Assembly: GCA_013350335.1 (NCBI GenBank)
Contig: CM023534.1
Location: 18,743,302-18,807,301 of the forward strand
Source: Chimonanthus salicifolius
Lineage: Eukaryota; Streptophyta; Magnoliopsida; Laurales; Calycanthaceae
Direction of reading: 5' to 3'
DNA: 64,000 bases
How positions within the stretch are numbered: the stretch's first letter is position 1; every line of letters starts with the position of its first letter. The notes under the pieces are model-generated. The model was not told where the DNA came from, did not search any database, and saw only the letters and a program-made list of their open reading frames with translations. Position numbers and translations under genes: made by a program. Of this stretch, positions 1 to 13,200 are shown piece by piece.

Positions 1-499
1 TTGGGCTCATACTTAATTGTTCTTGGGCTTGAAAATAAAGGGACGTGAAAGCCCGACCCTTCAAACAAAAAACTTTGTCCAAGTCTATTTGTTTAAATCG
101 GGGCTGGGATGGGCTCAGACATTTTCTTAAAGCCCATCGATGCCCGTTGGGTTCATACTTAACTATTCTTAAAGTCTGACCCGTCGAACAAATAAGTATC
201 TCTGCCACTAAACTACAACGCCTTCCATGTTTATTTTAGACTATAAATTATACTAGACTACAAATTATATTTATAAAAGAAAATACTAGTGCCCGTGCAA
301 GATTATCTAGCGCCAACGCTCGTGCTGAAAAATGGGGACAATTGCAATATGGGGGCAATTTGATCCAAAAAAGTCAACTAGGTGTACGAGGCACCCTGAT
401 CCAATTTCAATTTCTGGAGGCATACTGACCAAAAGCACTACTTTTGAATTACTTTCTGCAAAATATCCCTTTCTAAAATTACATCTACCTTATTTTTAA
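1..499. other. Intergenic DNA with an internal duplication
   Basis: No gene seen. A segment near 1-80 (TTGGGCTCATACTTAATTG, then a CCCGACCC..CAAACAAA stretch) recurs in diverged form near 147-200, so this is probably a degraded repeat cut by the window edge. Confidence 0.4.
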
Positions 500-3400
500 T
501 GTAACGGCCCTACCCAAATTAGCAGGGTTAGACCTAATTAGAATTTTCAGGTTAACTTTAATCGGGTATTGCATTTGTTGCATGATTATTTGTTTGAAAT
601 TATTTGAATTTAATAATTGACCTAAAAATCAAGTTTTGACCCGAGATCCTAAAAATATTAGGTGTATTTTTGGATTTTTTTTTTAAATCTACTTTTTGTG
701 AGATCCAAATTATTTTTTATTTGAGAGGTTTTGATTTAAAAATTTTATTTGGAGCAAATAAAACCTTCTGTAAAATTCGAATTCTTTTGGATGGAAATTA
801 TAAATTTTGAGTTGGACTTTTGAGGGACCATGGTCCCACACGAATTTTGTGTAAATTCTAGAAAAATTTTGGTGAGATTTTGATGAGTTTAAGTACACCA
901 ATTAATTGCTGGAAATCATGCATAATTCAGATTTGCAGTTTGGGGGTAATTTTGGAGACCCGATTTTTAAAAATTATAACTTGGTCTCTGATTATTGAAA
1001 TGATATGAAATTTATGTCCAAATTGATCAAAATGAGGAGATATATCTCCAAAAAAGAATATGAATGTCTGATTTGATGATTTGATGAGTCGAATTAGACC
1101 TGCAAGAGGACCCTATTGCAGAAAACAGAATATGGACAGTTTCGCAGCGTTTCGGTGTGCAATTTTTAATTCAATGATTAGAGATCAGATTATACCAAAT
1201 TCATGTCTAAAATCAATCCCTCAAAGAGACCTATCTACAGAAAAAAAATTAAGATTTAAATTCAATAGTTTGATGGGTGAAAATTGGATTTTAACCCAGG
1301 TCTCTCGGATAGACTGCAATCTATTTGGTTGCGAGACCGTATGAGTAAAACGATCATATTTCAGGCTAGGAATATCGTCTCGAGCCAAACGAGATATCAC
1401 TATGATCATAATTTAGAGACCTATCTACTTGTAGAAGATGTGAATTAATTGGTAAAACGTGATATTTCTAGAAAATCCTGTAAGATTAGTGAATTCTTCA
1501 TTATTAGGATTTTCTTGGAAATGTACGTAAAACTTGGAAAACTTGGATTTCTAAATCTTTATTTATTAGACCAGAACCCCAATGATATTAAGAGATTGAC
1601 TTTTTAGTTTAAAATAATAGAAAATGGATTTCCTATGTGGTTTCGAATATTTAAATAATTGCAGAGATTTGAGTAGGAAGCTTGTTGATTTAAAGCTTGG
1701 ATTTTTCGCGTATATTTCTTGCAATTGTTAGGTGAGGGAAACAAACTTTGACATATATTTATTTTATTTTAGATTCCAATAATCTTCGGTGTGTTTGAAT
1801 GCATGGATTGAGTTTATTTAAAAATGACTGAGAAGTAACTTTTCAAACTGATGAATCTTATGCTTCTCACGGAATGGAAAGAGGGATTTTTTGTTAAATA
1901 TTTTAAACCAGTGAGTGACTCTACCAGCTTGGACTGTGCGTTCGACCCATTCAACTTTTTGAAAAACCCAAGATATAAATCCAAATTTTACATATTATAA
2001 AATCTATTCTTGATTTTATTTTCAAAATTCAAGATTTAAAAGCGGTTTGAAAACTTGATTTGTGGAAAAAACTATTTTACCCATGCTTTAGATGAATTTT
2101 ATAAAATAAACATAAAACCCAAATTTTTAGGTGTCATGTTAAAATTTCACTCTTTCCAATCTTTGCACATGTTGGAACCTAATCAGTTTAAGAAGTTTTT
2201 AGAATCTATAAATCCAATCCTTTTATGCTTAGAAAAAATAAATTGGTTGGGAAACAAAACACCTTGGTCGACGTTACTCCTCTAGTTATTGGTTATCTCT
2301 TCTGCACCAAGCAATACATGATTTCTCTCTACTCAAAGTTGGAGAATTCTGATTTGAATCTTAAGATGTGATTTTCTATGTATTGTTACGAGAAAAATCA
2401 TATCCGGGGCTACCAAACTCCGTCTAGAGTAAAATTTATATATCCGGAAACTAAACAGAGAATCTAGCTCTGGTTAAAATTTAATAACCATACAATTTGA
2501 ATTGATGCTCCAAATCGTGTCTACAAGACAGACTAAATTTCCAGTCTAAGTCTATATGACAATTTTGTAGCGATTCACCAAATAATTTTTATGTGAACCT
2601 GTAGACTTTAGTTTTATGTGAAATTTTGTATGTAAGTATTTCACAACATTATTATCTCTAGTAAAAATTTGAGAGTAATTGGACTTGATTTGATGGGCTA
2701 AATAAATTTTGCAATTTAAATTTCGTTTATAGACTTCAAATAGTTGAGCTGAATGTAACTGTTAGATTGAATCAACGATAACTTGTCTACTGATATTAGA
2801 ACGATATAAATTTGTGCTCATTATTAAGCCCACAAAGAGACCTAACTGTTGTTAAAATTTGGGATTTTTTCGATCTGTATATATAGGTCAAAAGTCCTCT
2901 AAAATCTGAACATACCTCTTAAACTGCAAATTGTTTGGCAATTTGTAACAGTCTAAGTAAAATAGCGATAGCTCGGGCTTGGAATTTTTTTTTGAACCAA
3001 ACAAGTTATTTCTAAAATCCTCATTCAGAGAGCTATCTATTGTTAAAATCTCAAAATTGTTTGATATTTGTACAAATCGCAGAAAATTCTACAATATCAC
3101 AAATGTAACAATGTTCGGTTGAGAAACTTCTTAGACTTAAAAATTCTAATTTCTTAATCTTGTGTTTGGGACTGATGTGTACCAAATTGTTAGGCTAGAG
3201 ACCTTAGACCAACAATAGAGTGTTGTTAGGGTCTTTGAAGTTTTAAACCATATTTTAGAATTTTGGTTTAACCTGTTGGCCAGTTTAAGGTAGTTTGTGC
3301 TTTAGAAAATTAATTAATATAGACTTTTATTTGGATTTGTTTTAAATGTCATATTTCATCAAACTTTGAGTTTTGATTGTTAAAATATTTTTGGATTCAT

Positions 3401-5358
3401 CACGTACACTTCTAGTGATATTAGGTGAGGGTGACAATTCACTGCATGTTTTATTGTTTACATGATACTTTTATTTTGATTATGCAATGACAAATATTGC
3501 AAGTGTGTTGTTGTTTGGAATGTAATTACTGGACGTAAAAAATAAATTGAATGATTATTAGAATAATAGTTATAATCCATGCAGAACTCACAGTAGTGTA
3601 AGGGGTATTTGGGCTAAAATGTTCTATTAGATGTGAGGAGACTCAGTCCAGTCGTATTTGTGGAAATTAACCATCACCCTTGTTGGAAGGTCTGGTACTT
3701 ATATTCGATTAATTGTAGTCAAAACGACCTGTGACTTGTGTGTTTTGTTGGGTCTAATGAAGTTCAATAATGCGATGTGATTATTAGAATTTCTGAAATT
3801 GTTTTGGCATGCTATGAATTATGTGTAGCTAAATTGCATTATTCAAGTGCTATTCTTACAATTATACTATGTTGATTTATTATTGTTTTGGCATGCTATG
3901 GTAATATGTATAGTTGTTTTCTAATGTTCCTAGAATAATTCTAATAATTCGTAGAGCATATTGGAAGAGTTTATGACATGATGTTAAGATTATGACATGT
4001 TGGCATGTTGGTAGATGAGTAATGCATGATGCGCATAACTTTTACCATAACATTCTCATATCATGGGTTTGGATATAGGAGTGTTTTCCGTGATTTATCA
4101 TGATTGTCCCAACGGTGGTAGATTATGTTTTCCTCATTTCAGAAGGATGACCACTTCGGTGGTAGGTTGTGTTTTCTGTGACAAATCATGAAGAGTATTA
4201 TTTGGTGGTAGGTTGTGTTTGTAACGCCCCAATCCGAAGGTGGGCCCGGAATGCTACTATTTTTTCTTTTCTTAAGAACTTCAAACTGGGCTTGAGCAAA
4301 CGTTAGGCCCAGAAATAAAATGTCATACATGTTCCTTACATGTGGACTTAAACATATACCATATGTCTATCCTTTTTCGAGCATACAACATACAAACAAA
4401 TATTTCCATCATAACAGGGTAATCTCGTTCATAACAGAGTTACTAACAGTAACAAAGCGGTTCATACATGATTACAAAACAAGTACCACAAGAGGTACTT
4501 TACAAACATGGTTCCAAGAAACAATAAACAAAACAAAGGAAATTCCCATCCATGGGATTCCAAAAATCTGCATCAGCTTATCCATCCTTAAGCCTGAAAC
4601 GGAGGTTCCTCCTCTTCGGGTACGTCTCCTGAAATGTGAGTGATGTGAGCTAACCAGCCTAGTGGAAAGAACATAACAATGCAATGTAATGATTATCAAG
4701 TTAACCAAAATCAACAGTTTCATCATAATATGGTTGTCATGCCAAAATATCAATTCATTCTCAAATTACTGCTGAAATCCAACGCAACACCTAGACACTA
4801 CACTAACTATAAGCAATAAGTCCCGACACTGTCAAAATGCAGAATCTTGTAAGTATATCTCCGACACACTTGGACCGGTACTGACACACCTGGGCCAGCA
4901 ACTAACACACTTGGGCTAGTAGACGCAAACCGACACACCTGGGCCGATAATAGTTCAGTAAATAAGTGTACGTGGAAGCAGTATAACTCATAAGCATTTC
5001 ATCATCATAATCACAATATATGATCAACATCATAAGCATTTCATCATCATGTCTAGGCATATAAGTGGGTTCATCAAATCTGATCCTTGAAACCACTCAT
5101 TGCTCTAGATCTTCTTAACCTGATTTAATCATATTGCAATGTTAAATCTCCTCACCGTATGTGTGGGGTATAGAGATATCTGCCAAAACATGAAAACAAG
5201 AATACAACGGATTATACAATCATCAATCAAACATAATACACATATTCATAGTGTTGCAAATCCTTTTATCTTATTTTTCAGAAAACTTCAAGGGTAATGG
5301 ATATGAGTCTCCTAAATGGGTTACTATAATTTTAGATTACAATAATCAACATTATAAT

Positions 5359-8211
5359 TGTAGTGACCCGTTCCGAAATTTCCCGATTCTTTTTAGGAGA
5401 CTTTCGGATCTCTGAGCTGTTATAGGACTTTGGTGGCATTGGGAGAGTGTGGGTCCTGAGGTGGGCCCCAGTTTACCTATTTTCAAGTATGGAGACTCAA
5501 AGGGTCATTTTGTAATTCTGAATTATTATATGTTTTGTCCAAAGAAAAACATTTGGAAATCACACATTTTTTTGTCCCGACGTTCGACGTTCGATTTTTT
5601 TCCTTCAAATTTTCAATTCTTTTTCTTGAAAATGCAAAGACTATTCTTTTTGAAAATTTGATTTAACACATTCAAGGTTTAAAAATAATATTAATAATAG
5701 TAATATTAATAAATAAAATAAATTCGATGATACAAAAGATTATGGGTTTTGATTTTTATTTTATTTTATTTTTTGTTTGTGATTAAAATTCTTTTAAAAT
5801 ATATATATTTATATAGAAAATCCAAATCCTAACCTTAACCCTAAGTCACCCATATAAATATTCTCTTTCTCCTTTACCTTCCTTTTTTGCAAAACCCTAG
5901 CTTCCATCATCTCCTTTCTCTTCTCTCCAATCCCTTTCCTCCTAAACCCAAAAACCCTAAATCCTTTCCAGTCGCCGCCGCCGCCCCTAACCCATTTTCC
6001 AGCCGCCGCCTCTTCACCTTCCTCCTTTCGTACTCCATTCGAAACCCTATCCTATCCCCCTTTGTGTCGCCGCCTCCTTCTCTCTATCTTTATTTTGGCC
6101 TCCTTCCTCTCATATCCTCTTCATCTCTTTCCCCCATTTTCTTTCTTCTCTCACTCTCCTCCTTTATCTCAGTTCATTCTCTATTTCCCTCCCTCAGCAG
6201 CCATCCGAAACCCTAATCCCAATAGCCGCCGCCACCACCATTGGTTCCCTTCTTCTTCTTTCTTCCTCTCCACTTATCTTTCTTGAAACCCTAATCTCTT
6301 GACCCAACTGAGTCAAGTCGAGTTGAGCAACTCATCTGACTCAGTTGGACTGAGTATGTGATTCCTGAGCCAAACCCAGCAAATCAGGCCCAGTTCGTTG
6401 TGGTCCAGCTTGTACTCGGCTAATCTTTTTGGTTAGCTCGGCCCAACTACAGTTTCAGCCCAACAGTCTAACCCAACCTGATGTTGGCCCAGCTCTAAGC
6501 CCAACTCAGTGCAACCAAATCCAGCAGCCCGACCCACTTTAAGGCCCGGCCCAGGCCCGACCCAAGCCCGTTTTGGGCCCGTTCTATTGGTTTGTTTTAG
6601 GATCCCTTCTGAAGCTTTTCCAGCCCATTTTTGGATCGTTCTTGGATTGTTTCTAGCTCATTTTTTGCCAAATTTATGGGACCGTCCCAGTTTTTGTAGA
6701 TTTGCCCTAACTTCTCAGGCCCGATAGCTCGTGCATCACTTCTTTCAACCCTACAACCAGTTTTATCGCTTGGATTTCAAAAGCACGTACACAAGTGAGG
6801 GGACTTATCACTATTTTAGCATGCATTCGCATTCTTAACTTATAACCTTGGACATCGAGTGACCTGAATGAGACCCTTCATTTATTAAGCCACTCGGTAA
6901 GGGAACCATTGAAATGAATATGTGGCAAGGGATCCGTTCGGGTTCACCCATGTCAATTATATGAGATTAATGGAAAATTTTGGTTGACTGAATGATTATT
7001 GGTGCTTGAAAATTATTGAAAACATGTTTGTGTTTAATCATAACACATATATAATATTATGATGAATGAGACAAGTGTTAGATGGATGTTGAACATGATA
7101 TTTGGAAGATGTTGTGATGCATTGTGTGTTTACGCATAAGATGCAAATGTAATCGCATGTTGTATATAGAAGTATGCATCTAAGCACTGTTATGTGTCGT
7201 TGACCACATGATGAGGCATATTGTTGATATTGGTGTCATGTCAAAATATGTTTGTATTGTCATACATGATCATGATACCATATGCATGCATGGGAGGATT
7301 TGTTTATGTGATACATTCATGATGATGAGATGAGCTTGATTGTTGTGAGGACTTCCCCATTACGCTACGGCGGTCGAGACCCCTATAGGGGATGCGGGTC
7401 TCCCCGTTGCATTCCAGCGGTTGAGGTGCCTGCTCTTGAAATTGGCTTCCCCGTTATGCTCTGGCGGTTGAGACCCATAGGGGATGCGGGTCTCACCATT
7501 GCATTCCGGCGGTTGAAGTGCCTGCCCTTGAGATTGGCTTCCCCGTTATGCTCTAGCGGTTGAGACCCCGTAGGGGATGCAGGTTTTCCCGTTGCATTCC
7601 GGTGGTTGAGGCGGTTGTCTATTATGTGGTCTCCCGTTTGCATTGATAAGGAGACTGGAGTTTGTTGGATGGCCCAATGTGAGCTGTTGAGATGATGTCT
7701 CAGATTTGGTCGATGGATTTTTGGTTGGTGGTGCAGTTGGATCTCATACATATGAGAACCCCGGTTATTATGATATTCTTACATTCATGCATACGATATC
7801 TATTTATGTTGCTGACATGTGATATGCATTATCTCTTCATTGGGCTGGCTAGCTCACCCCTTACCTTTCAGGTACTCCGATTGGGGAGGAGCAGGCTGGT
7901 CCTTTGAGCAAACGCCCGAGGAGGAGTAATACTAGTTAGAGATTTTATTATCATGCGTATATTTAGTTAGAACTCCTTGTTTGGTATGAATTCTCTGTAT
8001 GATGTTTATTTCGGATGACAGTACGACTATATTTGGTCAGTTTATGGTTGTTTGTTATGTCTCTTAGCATTATGGTCTTGTAGTTTGTTAAGTGGGAGAT
8101 AATTACCCCTATTTCAAAAAATATATATATATATATATACCCGATATCTGTTCTTTGTGTTGATTTGAGATATTTTAGAGATAACGCACCCGTAGTGGAT
8201 GGGGCGTTACA
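5359..8211 (+). mobile_element. Solo LTR A, copy 1, inserted in LTR B copy 1
   Basis: It starts TGTAGTGACCCG and ends GGGGCGTTACA, 2853 bp, with perfect 5-bp duplications ATAAT (5354-5358 and 8212-8216). A TATA-like CATATAAATA lies at 5851-5860, followed by a CT-rich leader, which gives the + orientation. The ORFs inside are low-complexity and match no retroelement protein that I recognise. A second copy lies inverted at 47931-50349. Confidence 0.88.
7352..7612 (+). repeat. Minisatellite, about three units of 92-97 bp, inside LTR A
   Basis: Units contain TTCCCCGTTATGCTCTGGCG, GGTTGAGACCC, GGGGATGCGGGTCTC and TTGCATTCCGGCGGTTGA. The A copy at 47931-50349 shows only one such unit near 48595-48690, so the array expanded or contracted after the copies separated. 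Confidence 0.75.
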
Positions 8212-8217
8212 ATAATA

Positions 8218-8370
8218 GAGTGCTCAGGCCACTGCTCGTATAGCGAGTTAGGCCTAGAGATACAAATATAGGGTGTTTAGGCCACTACTTGTGTAGCAAG
8301 TTAGGCCTAGAGATACAAACATAGGGTGCTCAGGCCACTACTCATATAGCAAATTAGGCCTAGAGGTACA
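8218..8370 (-). repeat. Tandem repeat of about 60 bp, three units, in LTR B copy 1
   Basis: Each unit holds GTGCTCAGGCCACT, a small inverted repeat around CTCGTATAGCGAG, and TTAGGCCTAGAGATACAAA. The other B copy has four units, at about 12985-13200, on the opposite strand. Confidence 0.75.
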
Positions 8371-8624
8371 CTCAGTGCCCAACCCCTTCTTTTCTACCGA
8401 GCGGTGAAGTTAATCACTCAGCTACTGATAACTATCGGGCTGAGTCAGCCACAGATAGAGAGTGTTGGCCTGGAAGTAAATACATAATATAGGTTCACCT
8501 GATAACACCAACAAAAAGAGGTTAGTATCACTTTTAATTAAGTGGGTATGAATATCACATCAAAATCCATGATTAAAATCACAAAATCCTATTTTAAACT
8601 AAGTTTCAAGGTATGATTTGGGTT

Positions 8625-8960
8625 CTTCGGAACTTGCCTCCGAACCAGGTAATGTGGCTTCGAACCTTCCGAGCCACTGCCTAAGGGCCTCTACTGAACC
8701 TTCGGAACATGGGTTTCATCCTTCGGAACGTTCGAAGTTCAAGTTTCGGAACATGCCGAGCCTGCTACCGAACAAAAATAGGAAAACAGTTGGTTTGCTG
8801 GTCTCGGAACATGCCGAGTACTATTCGGAACTTCCGAACAGTTCGGATCATCCGAGAGGGTCTCGGAACGTCTCATCAAAAATAGAGAGCTCAACGGCTA
8901 CTCTTGGTTCTTTCAGAACTAGGGTTCGGAACTTCCGAATCACTGTCTTCGGATCTTTCG
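8625..8960 (-). repeat. Irregular array of CGGAAC-containing motifs in LTR B copy 1
   Basis: TTCGGAAC or TCTCGGAAC recurs about eight times, often with the complement GTTCCGAA beside it (for example CGGAACTTCCGAA). The 126-codon ORF over this stretch is a by-product of the repeats. I could not find an equivalent array in LTR B copy 2. Confidence 0.55.
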
Positions 8961-11911
8961 AGAGTCGTCTTCTACATCAGTCACCTGCAATAGAGTAGTA
9001 ACGGGCGTGACAGTATGAAATACGAATACAGAAATAGTGGGTTTCCTGAATTCGTTTTTCACATCTTCTGGGTTGGATGGACTCTACAGTGAGTCCTTTT
9101 TACATCAGAAATCAATTGAAGTCGTTAAACTGATTAAATCATCGGATTAAAACGGAAAACCAATAAGACATAAGAAAATCCAAGTTTTTCATTAAACTTC
9201 AAAACTGATTTTCAGATTCAAAACTTAACCAAAATAACTTCTATTTGATTCTAAACTGATTGAAATATCAAAATAAAGACAATGGTTACCTTCACTTTCA
9301 TTCATGGGTTGAAGATCACCAACTGAAAAAATCTTTCACTTAAGCTAATGGTAAAAACTGACAGAGAAGAACACTAGTTTTTAAGTGAGATTGGAGTGAG
9401 AAATCCAGCTGGAAATTGTCTCAACTTATAGCCAAAGGAAGGCTAGGGTGGTAGGTACCATGCAAGGCTAGGAGATGAACACATCATCTCTGAAACCTAT
9501 GATCATAGCTTGCATGAGTCGACGCTCATATAGCTAATTTATCGCATCACCTGCTACGTAGGTGTTTGCAGAAGATTGAATATTTGCAGTTTAGCCCTTG
9601 CAAAAGTTATTTGCAGATTAGTCCAATTTCTTTTATTTTTAATATTTAGCTATTATATATTTATTTAATTTAATCCATCACATCCAAAATGTTGGGTATT
9701 AAAATCTAAAGTTACTATAAAAATTTGGTTAATTACATTTTATCATAATTACTTGATTTAGACAAAATTCATGTTTAAGTACACTATTCACTTAACTAAA
9801 TTTGTAATTATTTTAAGAGTTTAAAATCTCTATTTTCAATATTTGGAAAAATAAAACAATGTATTAAAATACAATCAAACTATACATATTTTTCTCTAAA
9901 TTTTCAAACTTCCAAGATCATTAAAATAAGCGTTTCTTAGTTGTCAGGACCTTTTTCGGGTAATATTAAATATAATTTTCTGAAATAATGAAATAAAGAT
10001 ACTTATAGATTTCAGAATTTAAATCCCTAATAGAAAGATCAATAACACTCAGATAATAATAACCAAAGAATTATTCAATCAATAAATACACTGTTAATGA
10101 TAAATTACCATTTTGCACTTCTAACTTCAATGAGTTGGATCAATGAGCTATCGAGCTCGATTGGGCCAAAACTGGATTTTCACTAATCCCTCACTATAAT
10201 CTATGCGATCAACCGGTTAAATTATATTATTTAAGCCTAAATCGGGTCAGGGTATTACAGTGTTTTCCTCGATTTGTTAGGATGATGACCAAGTAATAGT
10301 AGTTGTGGATAGTGGTACTGGATTGAATGAGCAATGAGCATTTAACATGGCATTTTCATATTCATGGGTTTGGCTATAGAAGTTTTTTCTGTGATTTGTC
10401 ATGATGGCTACGAAGGTGGTAGATTGTGTTTCCCTCACTTAGGTGGGATGACCACTTTGATGGTAAGTTGCGTTTTCCGTGATAAATCATGAAGACTATT
10501 ATTTGGTGGTAGGTTGTGTTTTTCTCACTTTAGTGGGATGACCACTTCGATGGTAGGATGTGTTTTCCTTGATTCGTTGGGACGGTCACCAAGTAATAAT
10601 AGTTGTTGGTTGTGGTGTTGGATTGCATTGAAAGATGGACATTGAGCATCGTGCATTGCATTTGTATAGAGCATGGATATTAAATGTATATTGAAATTAT
10701 GCTTTGATTGTCTGGATAATATATTGTATAATGTTCTATGTATGTGCTATTGTTTTCTTCACAGGGCTTGGAGCTCACACCCCTCGCATTACAGAGAATC
10801 CAGTTGACTTAGGCATAAATGAGATGCAGAAACAAAATTAAAGAACAAAGAGCGGCTTAGAAACAATTTAGATTATTTTTTTAAGACTTGAATATCAAAT
10901 TCAAGTAACTAAGAAATTTGAGAATTAGTGTTTTTTATTTGAATTTGGTATGGGAATGTAATACCCTAACCTGAAATAGGCTTAAATAATATGATTTAAC
11001 CTTTTAATCACATAGATTATAGTGAGGGATTTGTGAAAAGTCCAGTTTCGATCCAATCAGAACTCGATAGCTCATTGATCCAACCCTTTTAAGTTAGAAG
11101 GGCAAAATGATAATTTACCATTAACAGTATAATTATTGTTTGAATAATTGTTTGTTAATTATTATTCGAGTGATATTGATTCTGAAATTTATAAGTATCT
11201 TTATTTCATTAAATCTTTATTAAAAATTACCCAAAAAAGGTCCCGAAAATTAGAAAATGATTATTTTAAATAATTCTAGAAGTTAGATAATTCTAAAAAA
11301 ATACCTAGTGTTTAATCTATGTTTAAATCTATCATTTTAGCTTTTCTAGATCTGAAAATTAAGGTTTTAAACCCTTTAAGTAAATACAACTTAGATTAAG
11401 GGAATAGTGTTAAAAAGTGATTTTTACTTAAATCAATTAAGTTTAATAGGTTATAACTTTCCAAAATTATATGGTATTTAAATATTTTAAAAAACTCAAC
11501 ATTTTGGATCAGAAAGATCAAATTGAATAAATCTTTTTTTTAGTTGAATATTAATGAGAAAATAAAATAAGATTATAACTCTAATAAAATAATATTATGA
11601 AGAATAAAATCTATGTAGCTACTAGTCACATGATAAAACTTGCATAATCGACTGAAAGTTAAAAAAATATATATATTAAAATAAATTATCTTTTTTTACA
11701 GCCACATGTAGGTGAATCATCAATTTGTAAAGGATGATTCATACACCCTATAAATGATTCATCAGCCTATGAGTACTAGACTAGCCAATGTGGAGGATTC
11801 TTATCCACTGCATGGAAAGCTCCTATAAATAGCACCTAAGATAATAGCCCACAGCCCATTGCAAAGAACCGATCCTGTATTGATTTCTTCTTCTTCCTTT
11901 TCCTGGCTTCA

Positions 11912-12262
11912 TGTGATATCCTGACCCATGAGCCAAAGGCCAGGCCCTAGATAGGCTGATCTAAGTGAAATTGGGCCCTGTCGGACGGGCCAGTAGAGTG
12001 GGCCGGTCGGATCCGACAGCCCAGCAGTGGGTGGGAGTTGTGGAAAGTCCCACATCGGAAGTTGAGGAGTTTGAGAGGGGGTTTATAAGTACCTTGCTCC
12101 CTCAAACCAACAAGACGCGTTTTGGACCCGGACTTGGGCCGGGTCCGATCCAAAAACCGTGCGGGCTCGCGCGTGTGCACATGTGCGCGCGTGTGGGCCC
12201 AAAGCGGACAGTATCTTGCTGGGCCGAGCCCCAAGCCCTTTTTTATGGGTCGGGCTGTTACA
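11912..12262 (+). mobile_element. Short solo LTR D (351 bp)
   Basis: It starts TGTGATATCCTGACCC and ends GTCGGGCTGTTACA, with perfect 5-bp duplications CTTCA (11907-11911 and 12263-12267). Inside are AGTCCCACATCGG and the TATA-like GGTTTATAAGTACC, a layout common in short plant LTRs and TRIM-like elements. The overlapping ORFs on both strands are GC-rich noise of the LTR. Confidence 0.85.
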
Positions 12263-12984
12263 CTTCACCTCCTTAGTGCTTCTTTTCTCTACAACAAGTC
12301 TTTGAAAAGTCAAAGTTCTGCCAAAGTTTTCAAGTAAATGTATACTTTCCTTTTTTTGTGTTTTTTAGCCTAAGAATTAATTAGAATCTATATAGAATAT
12401 TTTAGAGGGATAAAATAAAATGTCATTTTAATTATTTTAAAATTATTTGTTTTAAACTTAAAATGAGTTTTCTTATTGAATTAATTGTGAATTATTATTA
12501 TGAATTGATTTATTTAACTTGAAATAAATTTATAAATGTTTAAAGATATAGTTAAATTGGTTTTCTTATATCTTAGAAAATCTGAAATATATATATATAT
12601 ATAGTTTTGTTTAAAGTTAGTAATTTAACAAACTTCTAGTTTAGTCTTGTTAATAAATTTAAAATTTAAAAACCTAGAGACTTAAATTACTTTTAGACCA
12701 CTTAAATTAATTATTCAACTTAATACTTTTTATAGGTATAATTTTTGAAATTTGTTTAAAATTAATAATTTGAGACTGGTATTTTGATTATGTTAATGAT
12801 TGTCTAGAGACACTTATTCTCAATTAAAAATGATACTAACCATTGTTTGTCCTAGTATACTATATATAAATATATATGTATTCACTTCCAAACTGATACT
12901 TCTATCTGTGGCTGACTCAGCCCGATAGCTATCACTAGCTAAGCGATTAATTTTGTCGCTTGGTAAAAAAGAAGGGATCGGGCA

Positions 12985-13200
12985 CTGAGTGTACCTCTAG
13001 GCCTAACTCACTATATGAGTAGTGGCCTGAGCATCCTATATTTGTATCTTTAGGCCTAACTCACTATATGAGTAGTGACCTGAGCACCCTATATTTGTAT
13101 CTCTAGGCCTAACTTGCTATACAAGTAGTGGCTTGGGCACTCTATATTTGTATCTTTAGGCCTAACTCCCTATACGAGTAGTGGCCTGAGCATTCTATTA
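12985..13200 (+). repeat. Tandem repeat of about 60 bp, four units, in LTR B copy 2
   Basis: The units hold AGGCCTAACTCACTATATGA, GTAGTGGCCTGAGCA and CCTATATTTGTATCT. They are the complement of the three-unit array at 8218-8370. Confidence 0.75.

Larger units (their letters stand above)
4220..10259 (-). mobile_element. Solo LTR B, copy 1 (inverted), itself interrupted by LTR A
   Basis: Read on the minus strand it starts TGTAATACCCTGACCC and ends GGCGTTACA. It is flanked by a perfect 5-bp duplication GTGTT (4215-4219 and 10260-10264). It is homologous to the + copy at 10957-14313. LTR A (5359-8211) sits inside it; without A it is about 3.2 kb. No coding or internal domain is seen, so it is a solo LTR. 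Features shared with copy 2 include three 60-bp repeats at 8218-8370 and the GGCCCAGGTGTGTCGG-type repeats near 4870-4950. Confidence 0.85.

Noticed and set aside
5825..5845. Telomere-like CCTTAACCCTAA
   Set aside because: Only one or two units, inside the LTR A leader; not an interstitial telomere array.
7383..7751. 122-codon minus-strand ORF
   Set aside because: It covers the minisatellite of LTR A; the protein only repeats the 92-97-bp unit.
8618..8998. 126-codon ORF
   Set aside because: It is a by-product of the CGGAAC-type repeats inside LTR B and has no domain.
11947..12337. Four overlapping ORFs on both strands
   Set aside because: All fall on the GC-rich 351-bp LTR D, which has defined ends and target duplication.
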